Below, one piece after another: positions 55,001 to 64,000 of a stretch of 64,000 nt of DNA. Under the pieces are notes generated by a model that made no database searches, had not been told where the DNA came from, and saw only the letters and a list, made by a program, of their open reading frames with translations. The position numbers were made by a program, and so were the translations under genes. How positions within the stretch are numbered: position 1 is the first letter of the stretch; the number at the start of each line of letters is the position of its first letter. Source of the stretch: Branchiostoma floridae (lineage: Eukaryota; Chordata; Leptocardii; Amphioxiformes; Branchiostomatidae); the NCBI RefSeq assembly GCF_000003815.2, contig NC_049979.1, positions 29,710,025 through 29,774,024 of the forward strand. Direction: 5' to 3'.

Positions 55001-57472
55001 TAATATATGTACACAATACACAAGTCAATGGAACAGCTCCTGAGCCTCATCCTTAGCTATTTTCTCTCACTATGCATGATCGTCAATCATCATACATTGT
55101 ACTTGTATTTACCATGTTCCTTTACCCTATCTTGCAGGAAATGCAGTCTATGACTTCTTCATCGGCCATGAGCTGAACCCCCGAATCGGCAGCTTCGACT
55201 TGAAGTACTTCTGTGAGCTGAGGCCTGGTCTCATCGGATGGGTAAGCCAGATTACGATAGCGTTCGAGACAAAGAGCCATTTTATAGAAAATCCTTACCA
55301 TTATATAATGTGAAACTTCATGGAGAAGACTCAGGAGAATCTGACTTTACAGTTCTTTTATATTAGTATGGTCATTCTGATTAGATTACTCAAGTATATG
55401 GATAACATTCTTGGTGAATCCCAAAATTGGACAAAATGGACAAAAATTGATGTGCGGTGTATGTCATCCATCTAATGGAATCAGTGTAGCCAAAGATAGT
55501 TAGCCTGGAGTCCAGCCTTGTTCGCTTTAGTCCTCTTGAGTAGGTTGCTACTGACTTTCGGCAGCTTACTCAAGCAAACAAAGCTGGACTCCAGACTAAA
55601 GGTAGAAGCCGTGCATCAAATGAATAATGAATGTCTGAATCCCAGCTTGCTAACTCTGTCCTGTCTTCTATAGGTGATGATCAACCTGTGTCTGTGTGCC
55701 AAGCACTACTCGGAGCACGGCCAGCTGTCTACTGCCCTGACCTGTGTCACCCTGTTCCAGGCTCTGTATGTGGCCGACGCTCTCTGGTTTGAGGTGGGTT
55801 TCTGTGTTTGTGTGCACCCAAATTTGGAGATGTACCTAAGGCCACACCAATTTAATTTCTTGGTTCACAGATTTTTTCATAAAAAATATGGAGCGAGAGG
55901 GCAAAATAAAAATAAAAATAAAAATTGTAAAATGGTTGGGGTAAAGGTAAGGGCTAATCCAAAACATAAAGAATAAAAAGTTTTCAGCTTGGAAAAATTA
56001 CAAAAACACTATTACTGTACAGTAACAGTACCTGTTCGTTCAAAATTACAAAAGTAGTGTCAGTTTTTATGTTTGTCCCATTCTTCATGAATGAAAAATA
56101 TAACCGCAATAATAATACCCACATTTTAAGGAGCTTATAATATAAAGGCCAATTTGCTACACCAGAAAGTTGGTGAATGGTTTCATTAATGGTGAAAATT
56201 TGCTGAGTGGTAATTTTTATTTTTTTTCCCAAAAAATAGGAGCGAGTGAATCCGTGAACCAAGAAATTAAATTGGTGTGGCCTAACTGAAACTTTCTGAA
56301 AATTAACTGGTCATATTGGGCAAGTACATGTACATGATCTTGTTAACGTGCCCAAACAAACTTTTCACTGCCTCAGATTCAAATAACATATTTCTATGCC
56401 TTTTTACCTGCAGCAAGAAAATCCTTTTCTCTGTTTATAAGAGAAAATAAACACTTTTATTTAAAGCATGTAGCAATGTTTTAAGCGCAAGAATGGGATT
56501 GTGATTATACCAGGCTAGTAGTAAATATACCAAATATTATCTGCCCTAATCACACTGGCCATGTCGGGCAAGTACACAAGTACATATGCTTGTCCGAACA
56601 GTACTTTTACTTGCACCAGGCAATCGGGCTAATGGACTTGTCCAACCCTGACAATGCTTCAAATGCCCATCCATCAGGGGAACAGGTTTTCTGCGCGTTA
56701 AAAAATTAAGTTGTGCAAATGATAAATTCTGCCAGAAAAATGTGGCCCCATTATATGATTTTACCTCTGCTACCTGAATTTTTGGTTTGAAAAGCCCCTA
56801 ATTTTTTGGTCCCTTGGGAATAGGTTAATTTGCATATCCAGCAGGTTTCAAAATCACTTGAATTTGACACAAATACATGGAAAAATTACTAATATGAGGC
56901 TTTGCATAACTGCTTGAGGCTTTTCTCCATTCTACAAGCTTCATTTCATCTTTTCTCAAGCAGATTGTTTCACATGCAAATGTCAACCTTTGTTGCGCGT
57001 TAAAACTTCACATTTAAAAATCACTTTAAAACTCCAGGAATATTTACAGAAAGGGATATTGTACTCTAGAATGCAACAACATGATACTTAATTTCATTTT
57101 GTGTTATCATCTTCAAGCTGTTAAGTTAAAAATGGCAAAAAAGTTTTCAAATCCCGAGGGAATCAGCTAATTTGCATATTTTAATGTGCATGCTTTTAAC
57201 GCGCAAAACGCGCACAAAACCCCAACCCTCGTGTGTCAACACTGATGTGTTGTTGATTGAAGGTGGACACCCATCGTTTGTTTGTCTGTTGACACCTCAG
57301 GATGCCATCTTGACGACCAACGACATCACGACTGAAGGGTTTGGGTTCATGCTGGCGTTCGGTGACCTTGCCTGGGTGCCCTTCACCTACACCCTGCAGG
57401 GGCGTTACCTGGTGGACCATCCCGAACATGACCTCACCAACGTGCAGGCCGCGCTCATCGTGCTCCTCAACT
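48868..57472 (+). CDS. LBR: lamin B receptor (Tudor, RS region, C14 sterol reductase), 3' part missing
   Basis: Coding exons: 48868-49026, 50262-50594, 52590-52922, 53389-53443, 54102-54296, 55138-55241, 55674-55793, 57301-57472. They give 490 codons plus one base, all in frame. LBR is an inner nuclear membrane protein that tethers heterochromatin and lamin B and carries delta-14 sterol reductase activity in cholesterol synthesis. Visible here: Tudor domain (1-53), RS/SR-rich chromatin-binding segment (54-164), membrane domain from about 209, and the first sterol reductase signature [16 protein letters not shown] (359-374). Human LBR is 615 residues, so about 130 C-terminal residues, including the second signature and the NADPH-site region, must lie beyond 64000. 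The RS plus Tudor N terminus rules out TM7SF2 and DHCR7. Confidence 0.95.
49027..50261 (+). other. LBR: LBR intron 2
   Basis: After the foldback element at 49074-49290 it shows AT-rich sequence. At 49976-50080 there is a diverged, reversed GCGG-family mariner-like remnant (TGTAAATGCAGAAATGTTC). Nothing else was recognised. Confidence 0.55.
49074..49290. mobile_element. foldback element (TAGCCTGGGTATCATCCGG family), truncated
   Basis: It begins TAGCCTGGGTATCATCCGG, 47 bp after the first LBR coding exon, and breaks off near GAGCGAATTATGGAAGG; homologous to 48425-48780. Confidence 0.65.
50262..50594 (+). CDS. LBR: LBR exon 2, RS-rich chromatin-binding region
   Basis: Acceptor ccttgtctcttccag and donor AAG gtaata. 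It encodes [19 protein letters not shown], the SRPK-type phosphorylation region, then a basic Ser/Pro/Lys region. Three 8-residue repeats, (T/S)PEPKxKx, lie at residues 129-152. The region is longer and more basic than the human linker. A 5-bp-duplication transposon is inserted 13 bp after the exon. Confidence 0.93.
50608..51314. mobile_element. MITE with CAGGGTTCTAGCCAG ends, 5-bp duplication
   Basis: CAGGGTTCTAGCCAGGATTT ... CTAGCTAGAACCCTG, flanked by GGTTA on both sides (50603-50607, 51315-51319). Inner and outer sequences share TTTAGCGTA. It carries a nested element at 50696-51086. Confidence 0.85.
50696..51086. mobile_element. nested MITE (CAGGGTTCTCCCCAGA ends)
   Basis: CAGGGTTCTCCCCAGAATTT ... 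CTCTGGGGAGAACCCTG between G-runs, inside the element at 50608. The interior repeats GTATAGTGGAGG. Confidence 0.8.
51322..51538. mobile_element. mariner-like MITE (CTGTAATTC ends)
   Basis: CTGTAATTCACTTTG ... CAGGAATTACGG with TA at both ends (51320-51321, 51539-51540). Interior AAGTTCAC / GTGAAAACC words resemble the GCGG family, so probably a sister family. Confidence 0.6.
51541..52589 (+). other. LBR: rest of LBR intron 3
   Basis: A short element-like stretch at 51590-51640 resembles the interior of 52016-52384 (GTGAAATTGCATGTTGGC). The 5-bp-family MITE at 52016 is the only clear element. Confidence 0.55.
52016..52384. mobile_element. MITE with CAGGGATCGAAATCC ends, 5-bp duplication
   Basis: CAGGGATCGAAATCC ... 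GTATTTCGAACCCTG, flanked by GTTTG on both sides (52011-52015, 52385-52389). The interior repeats ATGCAAATTGCAAG words. Confidence 0.88.
52590..52922 (+). CDS. LBR: LBR exon 3, start of the membrane domain
   Basis: Acceptor ctaacccatgcag and donor gtgagt. It encodes residues 165-275: a soluble segment with YATRSSTN (human YSLRPRR), then [13 protein letters not shown] (human DLEFGGVPGVFLI), transmembrane segment 1 about 209-228, and a second hydrophobic span ending YMLPIGR. Codons are strikingly GC-rich relative to the flanking introns. Confidence 0.95.
52967..53326. mobile_element. foldback element (TAGTCTGGGTACTAT family), copy 3
   Basis: TAGTCTGGGTACTATTTAG ... CAGATGGTACCCAGACTA. Inside, a further inverted pair GAATTAAGGAATGGGTTCTA / AACCCATTCCTTAATTCG encloses GC-rich sequence. 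It starts 45 bp after LBR exon 3. Confidence 0.8.
53389..53443 (+). CDS. LBR: LBR exon 4
   Basis: Acceptor aatttccacag and donor gtaggt. It encodes [18 protein letters not shown] (human VVEGTPLIDGRRLKYRLN), a loop near the start of the sterol reductase domain. It ends one base into a codon. Confidence 0.95.
53444..54101 (+). other. LBR: LBR intron between exons 4 and 5
   Basis: 658 bp; nothing recognised beyond the splice signals. Confidence 0.6.
54102..54296 (+). CDS. LBR: LBR exon 5, two transmembrane segments
   Basis: Acceptor tctcttcctaccag and donor gtgggt. It encodes a hydrophobic span ([17 protein letters not shown]), then [19 protein letters not shown], then the loop [16 protein letters not shown], matching human SLKAPRNDLSPASSGN. 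Confidence 0.95.
54394..54517. repeat. palindromic element (AACACGGTGTATTCC ends)
   Basis: AACACGGTGTATTCC..ATCACCC and GGGTGATGGGGAATGCACCG are inverted arms around GGTACCAGCCCGACC...GGGAGGGCTGGGACC; likely a small MITE. Confidence 0.75.
54518..55137 (+). other. LBR: rest of LBR intron 5
   Basis: AT-rich intron sequence; no element or exon recognised. Confidence 0.55.
55138..55241 (+). CDS. LBR: LBR exon 6, sterol reductase signature 1
   Basis: Acceptor ctatcttgcag and donor gtaagc. It encodes [16 protein letters not shown] then [16 protein letters not shown], nearly identical to vertebrate LBR and fitting the ERG4/ERG24 family signature. This is the most conserved exon seen in the gene. 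Confidence 0.97.
55500..55601. repeat. palindromic element (AGCCTGGAGTCCAGC ends)
   Basis: TTAGCCTGGAGTCCAGCCTTG and CAAAGCTGGACTCCAGACTAA are inverted arms about 100 bp apart in LBR intron 6. Confidence 0.8.
55674..55793 (+). CDS. LBR: LBR exon 7
   Basis: Acceptor ctgtcttctatag and donor gtgggt. It encodes exactly 40 residues, [16 protein letters not shown] and [13 protein letters not shown], matching VVINLVMLLAE...FQLLYVVDALWNE of human LBR. A TWA-flanked miniature element lies 46 bp downstream. Confidence 0.95.
55840..56282. mobile_element. PIF/Harbinger-like MITE, copy 2
   Basis: GGCCACACCAATTTAATTTC ... AAATTGGTGTGGCC flanked by TAA (55837-55839, 56283-56285). About 80 bp longer than the other copies through an internal insertion near 56035-56115. 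Confidence 0.85.
56286..57300 (+). other. LBR: rest of LBR intron 7
   Basis: AT-rich sequence with repeated GCGCGTTAAAA words (56697, 56995) and an inverted relative (TTTTAACGCGC, 57193), marking a roughly 500-bp foldback remnant. No exon was recognised before 57301. Confidence 0.5.
57301..57472 (+). CDS. LBR: LBR exon 8 (last in window)
   Basis: Acceptor gttgacacctcag and donor gtaggt at 57473. It encodes [37 protein letters not shown] and AALIVLLN, matching [28 protein letters not shown] of human LBR. It ends one base into a codon, and the next exon (expected GYVIFR-type sequence) is not found up to 64000. A TTAA-flanked element begins 21 bp after the exon. Confidence 0.93.
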
Positions 57473-57493
57473 GTAGGTTCCACTTTTGTTTAA

Positions 57494-58029
57494 AGGGGCA
57501 TTCCACTCCAGACGGGACTGTTATTTTCCGATAGATACTAATTGTAGAAGTGACAAATGTATGCTATGTACCATGATACGAAAGAGAACCCATTAGCCCC
57601 ACGCGCATCAAAAAGCATTCAGTCTTCTACAAAACTCCCCAAGTACCCTCTAATTAAATTAAATCAATCTCAGCCTGTGGCTGAATACAATGTGCCTGAC
57701 TTAAGTTAGCATACAAAGCTAATTTCAGGGGCGCTAAGAAAAACACGTCTAGATATGTGTTCTTTGATATCTTGTGAACAATTGACCTTCTTGGTACATG
57801 CTTAGCGCCCCTCATTTATGCCGAAAATATTCACGATAAAGGAAGTGTCTACACGTATAGGGAATACATGGGTAGGGTCTGCATGGGTTTAGTGAGTGTC
57901 ATATTGTTTTACAAACACACGTTGCGTAATTCGCCACAAGTGGAATTCCACAAAAGGTTGGCTGATCATGTATTCATTGATACATTATCTATTGGAAAAT
58001 AACACTCCCTTCTGGAGTGGAATGTCCCT
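57494..58029. mobile_element. piggyBac-like MITE with TTAA duplication
   Basis: AGGGGCATTCCACTCCAGAC ... CTTCTGGAGTGGAATGTCCCT are inverted ends of about 40 bp, flanked by TTAA on both sides (57490-57493, 58030-58033). 536 bp, no coding capacity; starts 21 bp after LBR exon 8. Confidence 0.88.
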
Positions 58030-58110
58030 TTAATTACAAGGAGTTTTAGCCGGGTTATTTTGTTACATGTACACCAAGCCAGCTTTAGTTTCCATTTATA
58101 TTATTACAAT

Positions 58111-58823
58111 CAGGGCTCGAAATACTTTTTTTCTGCATACCTGCACTGGTGCAGGTAACATTGAAAATTACCTGCACCAGACAAATTTTACCTGCACCAC
58201 TCTGAATTTAGGAAGTATGGATCATACTAAAATTGTTCAGGAACCATTGCTATTTTTTCTTTTATCCTTTAGGCCACACCAATTTAATTTCTTGGTTCAC
58301 GGAGTTTTTCATAAAAAATATGGAGCGAGAGGGCGAAATAAAAATAAAAATAAAAATTGTAAAATGGTTGAGGTAAAGGTAACGGCTAATCCAAAACATA
58401 AAGGATAAAAAGTTTTCAGCTTGAAAAAAGTACAAAAACACTATTTTTGTACAGTAACAGCACCTGTACCCACACTTTAAGGAGCTTATAATATAAAGGC
58501 CAATTTGCTACACCAGAAAGTTGGTGAATGGTTTCATTAATGCTGAAAATTTGGTGAGTAGTAATTTTTATTTTTATTTTTTTTTCCAAAAAATAGGAGC
58601 GAGCGAATCCGTGAACCAAGAAATTAAATCGGTGTGGCCTTATAGGTAGTAACAGTCAATGCAGCAAATAACAATCCATATACACTGACATTGTAGGACA
58701 TTTATGTATAAAACCCAGCACATGGACCAGTGCAGGTTAGGTGCAGGTAGACACCAGAAATACCTGCACAGCTCCAATTTTACTTGCACTAACCTGCATA
58801 TGCAGGTGGTATTTCAAGCCCTG
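58111..58823. mobile_element. MITE with CAGGGCTCGAAAT ends, host of a nested Harbinger-like MITE
   Basis: CAGGGCTCGAAATAC ... GTATTTCAAGCCCTG, flanked by ACAAT on both sides (58106-58110, 58824-58828). It belongs to the CCTGCA subtype and is the inverse of 1488-1803, split by the element at 58272. Confidence 0.85.
58272..58639. mobile_element. PIF/Harbinger-like MITE, copy 3 (nested)
   Basis: GGCCACACCAATTTAATTTC ... AAATCGGTGTGGCC flanked by TTA on both sides (58269-58271, 58640-58642). The uninterrupted relative at 1488-1803 supplies the empty site. Confidence 0.9.
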
Positions 58824-58879
58824 ACAATGTACATGTAGTGTAGAAATAACACCGGTCCACAAGGTAACCTGGACGGTGG

Positions 58880-58937
58880 TTTCAAACTGAAATATTTCAT
58901 AATCTGACTCAGATTATGAAAATATTTTAGTTTGAAA
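58880..58937. repeat. 58-base near-perfect hairpin
   Basis: TTTCAAACTGAAATATTTCA..AATCTGA is followed at once by its inverted copy TCAGATTATGAAAATATTTT..GTTTGAAA, with almost no loop. It is too tight-looped for a normal pre-miRNA and probably an inverted duplication. Confidence 0.75.
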
Positions 58938-61192
58938 TTAGAATTCATCTCTCAGATTCTGAGTGATAAATTCAAAACAGTCTTCCTGTTTTTCTGGTAA
59001 CTCACACTGTCAACAGATTTAGGCTTTGAACAATTATCACCAGTCAGTTCAAATCCGGAAGTACATTTTCCGTTTTGATCGCAGCCAATGTTGAAATCCT
59101 ATTTTTTCAACTTTTTTCTTCCTGGACATACATCAAAGTTTTACGTACCATTGGAAAGCTCATGTTATCCTGAGTATCAGGCTACTTTTTTAGTGTCCTA
59201 ACGTACAAATTTCTTGAAATATTTGACTTTAAAAATTGCTTTTCCCGCGGTCTGAACATAAGTTCCAGCAGGAAATTCTTGTTCCCGCGGGACTGAGCAG
59301 GTTGTTCCTTCGGGTTTCAAAGCTTACCCCGATTGCAGACCGCATACAATTACCACCATGAAAATCACTGAATTAATTAGAATCACACCTGGTTAGCTTG
59401 TGTAATTAGCACGTGTATGACCAGTTCAGTATGTCTAGGAGAGGCCGACGGGATGAACAGGAAATCCTCGGGACCTGTCCCCCAACAGAAGCTGTTTTTT
59501 CTGCATCATGAGCTAGCTGACTCAAAAGAAGGCATTGCTTGACTTCAACGCTCAATATAGACATAACAAATGTCATCTTTGAAAGGATAGCACTATACAG
59601 GGTCCAATATATGTGTTTGTTTTGTTTTGTTTTTTCAATCACACAAGACTTTGGCCAATACATTCTCTCTCCATGGTTTGTAACATAACATTGAGGTGCC
59701 TGAGTTGGCTCAATTTGTGTACAGTTTTTCCTGACATCAGGGTGGAGATGTTGAGACAGTTTAATTTGCTTTGATTTTTATTAACCTTTAGCCCATTTGG
59801 GCTAATCTTCCAAGATTCAAAACAATCAACATTACTATACAACATACATTTTAAAAAATACAACAATCAACAATCAAAGTATTTACAATAGAGCACAGTG
59901 TCTCAGGTCAAAGGTCTTAGAGATACAATGTTTGAGATGGCATGTCTAAAACTGGACAATGTACACAGTGACTTTATATTGTCAGATGGCAATGAGTCCC
60001 AGAGTATAATTGCTTAGTACAGGAAGGTACGTTTTATAATGTTTTAGGTTTGGGTAGTCCAAAGTTGTCAAATGGATACAGAAAATGTAGTGTTGTACAT
60101 GTGGGATGAATTTAGTTTAACTGGTCTGAAGGAATTGTACACATTTTGTGGTTCGTGGCTAGTGAGGGTTTTGAAGAACATTTAATCAGAGTAATTAAAG
60201 AGAATTTTTTTAAAAAACTTGTCAATACGGTTGAAAAGGTTGGACCTCTGCAGGTCTCCCTCACAGCTCTCTGAGAGGTGTGAGGAAAGGTGTGAAAGGC
60301 GTGAATAAATTTGTCATGATATGGACCGTTCGGGTCATGATATGGGCCGTTCGGGTCCATATAATGGACCAACGGTTTCACAGTCAGAAAGGATTTGGAT
60401 TGATGATTATAAGGCACACTTCAATCCCCTTAGACTGTTGACTGTAAAATAGTCATTGCTTCTGGGGTAGTATTAGACCAAGGAGGTTTGTTTATACCCA
60501 GCTGGGGGTATTAGCCTTGAAAAGGCCATGACAACATGCAATTTTGTCTCCTTTTTGCCTTTTAGTGACTGACTACAGTCATGTATATCATAATTTGTCT
60601 TATGTCGCCAATCCAAAGTTAGCAACAATAGCAACTGAGACAAAATCTGACAAAATAGAAAGTCCAACAAAATCGTCCATAAACTGCCAGAGCCATAACC
60701 TCTGCTTGGAGAGTATGGATTTCTTAGTCTGTGTCTATTTGCTGGAAGTAGTAATATTCATATCTGGTGGAGCACTGGTCAAATTCCGGTGTTTTGCAGT
60801 TAGAAGTGATGTGCTGCCCCGGGTGCCTCTAAAGACTCTGGGTCTGCGTGGCGGGTTGTGACAACGAGTTATGCTGAATTCAGAAGAACACCCTACGTAT
60901 TACGCTAAATCAAGGAAGGCAATTATGATGAATTTGGATGCCTCACTACGAATTACGTAGATAAGGTGGCTTTCCCTAGAGTTATGGGAAATAATAATAG
61001 GCTGCCTACGCCTTACCGAAAAGAACATGCAGACCCTCTCTAAACCCAAGGACGTTACATCGGCTTGCTAAACTTTTCCTCACTGACCTCATTAGTTAAC
61101 TCCAAGACTTGGTGATGATACAGTAATAATGGATGAATCTAGTCATGATAGCATGCCACAAATAAAGATGATAATAAATAGTTACACATACA

Positions 61193-61317
61193 ACGCGGGC
61201 TCATTAGGCTATATAGCTGTTTATGACTGCAAGCGCCACGGGTGTCCCGCGGCCAGCGTTCCAGATCCCTCCCGACACATCCACCGATATCGGTAAAAAC
61301 TGTGTATAGATTGGGCC
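61193..61317. mobile_element. half PIF/Harbinger-like MITE (GGCCCAATCTATACAC family)
   Basis: Reverse complement of one half of the nested element at 13055, ending TATAGATTGGGCC followed by TTA; the other half is absent and the break lies in AACGCGGGCTCATTAGG. Confidence 0.75.
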
Positions 61318-64000
61318 TTACTCAAGGAGCTATCATCACAAATGAATGATGAAAGCTCCTTGAGTTACTGTAACTGTAATTATTGTTGTATGGCAGTTTT
61401 TTTCCTGGTTCTGTCAAGCTCTCAAGGTGTTTTGTCAAGTGTGCAACAGGAATTTGAATGATAAACCCTGCCCAGCATTGACACCTCTCTTGGCTCCCTA
61501 TTGTCATGTATGTACTAGCTATAGGAGGAGACATTAGCACAGAAGCTATTACCTTATTCCATTTTAATATAAGATTGGGGATAATGTTATGTCTGGAAAA
61601 TTGTCTTTCCAGACATTTGTTTGTGTAGAAGCAAAATATTTTCTATGGAAATTATTTTGAATTAGTTCTTTCTGTGTCTACTCTTTTCTTACTCAAAAAC
61701 CAAGGAGGTCCCTGTTTCAACCTTTTTGACGAAAACATATCAAGTATTTCAACAATACTCTGGACTTGAAAATATGAAGTGCACTTTAAAGAAAAAATTC
61801 AAGATTTTAGAAAAGATCATCAGTGAGAATACCACTTTATATCATGATTCCCTTTTGTCTAACCAAGAATCACAAAGACCTCATTCATGTTGCAAAACTC
61901 CAAACTGTTTTATGGGTTTTGTTTGTAATGTGATCTTTCCTTGAAGTTCATGGCAAATATCCAAACAAAAATTAAAAACTTCTAATTCCACTTTCCCCCG
62001 TGATGCCACCAACTATGACCTGGATTCACGCCTCTTTTGTGTTCATGATGACAATTCCCAAATTCGACTGGCAGTAGTAGTAGTTCGCATGAAATTAAAT
62101 GTTATCTTCAACAAAAAGATAAACAACAACACAGACACACCAAACCAAGCATCCCAGGAAATTGGGGGTTCTGGCTGGCCAAATAGGTAATTAGTATAGG
62201 TACCCAAGCTAGTGTTGGCAGACCTCTGTTTTGCTAAAGTGGGACTAAGACCATTAAAGAATGTTATTGTGGGTTTGGCAGACAAATTTGACATTTGTGT
62301 CTCAAGTTTTGTGAGGTCAAGTAGGTTATAATTTGGCAGAAGTAGAGAAGAGATTCTGCTCATTCCAATTATGTACTAGACTAAATGATAATTACCAAAA
62401 TATTTGTGCAAAATACATTGTATGAACACATTTTACTCTTCAGATTTGACAAATAATGACCGAGAACAGCTTGTTGCAGATGGCTAACAGTAACAAAATT
62501 TTCACAGGATGTAGAGAAGACTGAGAGAAGACTGCCTACTTTTTAGAAAAGCTTTCCAGAAAATAACACTTCAGATTATTTGAAATTAATCAATTTTAAA
62601 GTTTGTCCATTTTGATAAAATTTAGGCAGTACGTATGAATTCAACAGTCAATATCTAACTTTCTGATAGTAAAATAAATTTTCCAGAAATAATTCACGCA
62701 AACACACTTGTTGTGTATTCTTTGCATGTCATTATATCATAGGTTTTTATTTACAAGCTTGTCTTTGCCTTTCAAGTTTACATGCTTGGATTTTGTAGTT
62801 TTTGTACTTGTGAATCTGACAACCACATTCGTCATGTTGACAGGGGCATTATTATCAATAGTAATTGTTTTTAGCACCTTGGCCCAAAGTAATTACCTGT
62901 ATTCATCTTTAATTATGCATAGAATGCAGTCAGGGACACTTTAATTGGTCAGTTCATTACTCATGGCCTGAAATGTCTGGTCGTAATTTCTTTGTCTAGT
63001 CAAGGAGCTTTTTTAAACTCCTTTCTCCAGCACTTGGAATTATTTCTTGATAGAAGAAAATAATCAAAGTCAACAATCTAGAGCTATGTTAGCTTTCAAA
63101 AAGAAGTAAACGACTAGTGAACTAATTCTTAGCAGGTGTTTTCATGTACTATTTTAGGAGATGGAAACTCACCTCAGCATATTACATTGAATCAAGAAGG
63201 GTATACGGTATACCTGCCTAAAACCCCCTTCTGCGAATATATGTTAAACTTTAAAATAATGTGTTCCACAATATAGGGAAAATGCATTGGTGTCCACAAA
63301 TTAAACAGAAATTCACAAAATTCCCTACGCGAAAACAAATTACGAGAACACACTATGAAGTTCTTGATGTTTGGCTTCTTTAAAACAAAATTTAATGTAA
63401 AGATAGGCTCTCGAATTTTGATAAAACATGACAGAAGCTAAACAATGTCTTCAGCATGGCCGACACAACAACTACAAAATTATGCATAGCTTACAGTCAT
63501 TGAAATTAAAGCTTTGAAAACAATCCTCAAGAAAGAAAAGGAGATGATAATCTACAGCTATATGCAAGGAGCTATCATCAACTATATTCCATAGGCAGTG
63601 TTGGGAAATTGCATTGGATTCAACAACACAGCACTGTTCACAAGATTCACTATAGGGAAAATAGACAATACACTACAATTACAAAGCAAAACAATGAGCT
63701 TTCATCTGTACAAAGGTAATGAAAGGTTTTGAATTTGGGCAGAGATAAAATGACAGACCTAGAAGCCAAACAAACAATGTTCTCAATATGGCGGACACAA
63801 CAAGTACACAATAACAATAACACTTAGTCTCACACTGTGAGGCAAACCCGCTTTTTAGTGGAGCATTGCGTGTTTTATAACCATTCCGTGTTCTGTGACC
63901 CTGACCTGGAGTCGCTATCTGTTAAATACGCGCAACTCCAGAAAAACGTACAACGCAAAAAATGCCTAAAACTGAGGACTGAGGACTGAGAACGCTAAAG

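Larger units (their letters stand above)
58824..64000 (+). other. LBR: LBR last intron, continuing beyond the window
   Basis: The next LBR exon was sought and not found. The stretch holds a 58-base hairpin (58880), small repeats of ATGGACCGTTCGGGTC near 60330, a half Harbinger-like element (61193) and a short palindrome (ACTCAAGGAGCT, 61320-61366). At 63400-63800 two diverged copies of a stretch occur (ACAATGTCTTCAGCATGGCC / ACAATGTTCTCAATATGGCG). No gene was recognised. Confidence 0.55.

Noticed and set aside
57494-57534. Read-through of LBR exon 8 ends GTVIFR, resembling the expected GYVIFR of the next exon.
   Set aside because: The bases are the inverted end of the TTAA-flanked MITE and are matched at 57990-58029; the frame stops at once and does not continue as LBR.

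Overview
The window reads as invertebrate deuterostome DNA, most likely a lancelet (amphioxus, Branchiostoma). Its two genes are strongly vertebrate-like, split into many small exons with canonical GT-AG junctions, and sit in AT-rich introns full of short inverted-repeat elements. The species is inferred from gene sequence, exon structure and repeat style; no search was run. Two runs of exactly 100 N mark assembly gaps.

Gene 1 (145-42290, + strand) is an Ena/VASP actin regulator, the counterpart of vertebrate ENAH/EVL/VASP. Thirteen coding exons join in frame to 502 codons plus a stop. They encode an EVH1 domain, a glutamine/arginine-rich coiled stretch, a proline-rich core ending in the G-actin-binding motif, an F-actin-binding motif partly carried by a 16-base microexon, a linker with a conserved RPWE motif, and the C-terminal tetramerisation coil. 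Internal candidate first exons (20300-20382, 24555-24643, and more weakly 14474-14570) are frame-compatible with the next downstream exons and would give proteins lacking EVH1. The acceptor and start of the first EVH1 exon are partly triplicated. An apparent 4-kb 3' UTR, poor in transposons, runs to a polyadenylation signal near 46283.

Gene 2 (promoter near 46350, coding 48868-57472, + strand, continuing beyond the window) is lamin B receptor (LBR): an N-terminal Tudor domain, an RS-rich chromatin-binding region, then the multispanning C14 sterol reductase domain. About 490 residues are present. The C-terminal ~130 residues, including the second sterol-reductase signature, are not found before position 64000. 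ENAH and LBR are also same-direction neighbours in human (from memory), so the pair looks like an old linkage.

The rest is intronic and repeat-derived. One long non-LTR retrotransposon fragment with an unbroken endonuclease/reverse-transcriptase frame lies at 26351-28939. There are several miniature inverted-repeat families with recognisable target duplications: TWA (PIF/Harbinger-like), 8 bp (hAT-like), TA (mariner-like), TTAA (piggyBac-like) and a 5-bp family with CAGGGYTCGAAAT ends. tRNA-like SINE fragments, a minisatellite, a 199-bp tandem duplication and several foldbacks are also present. Many of the miniature elements lie within 50 bp of exon edges.
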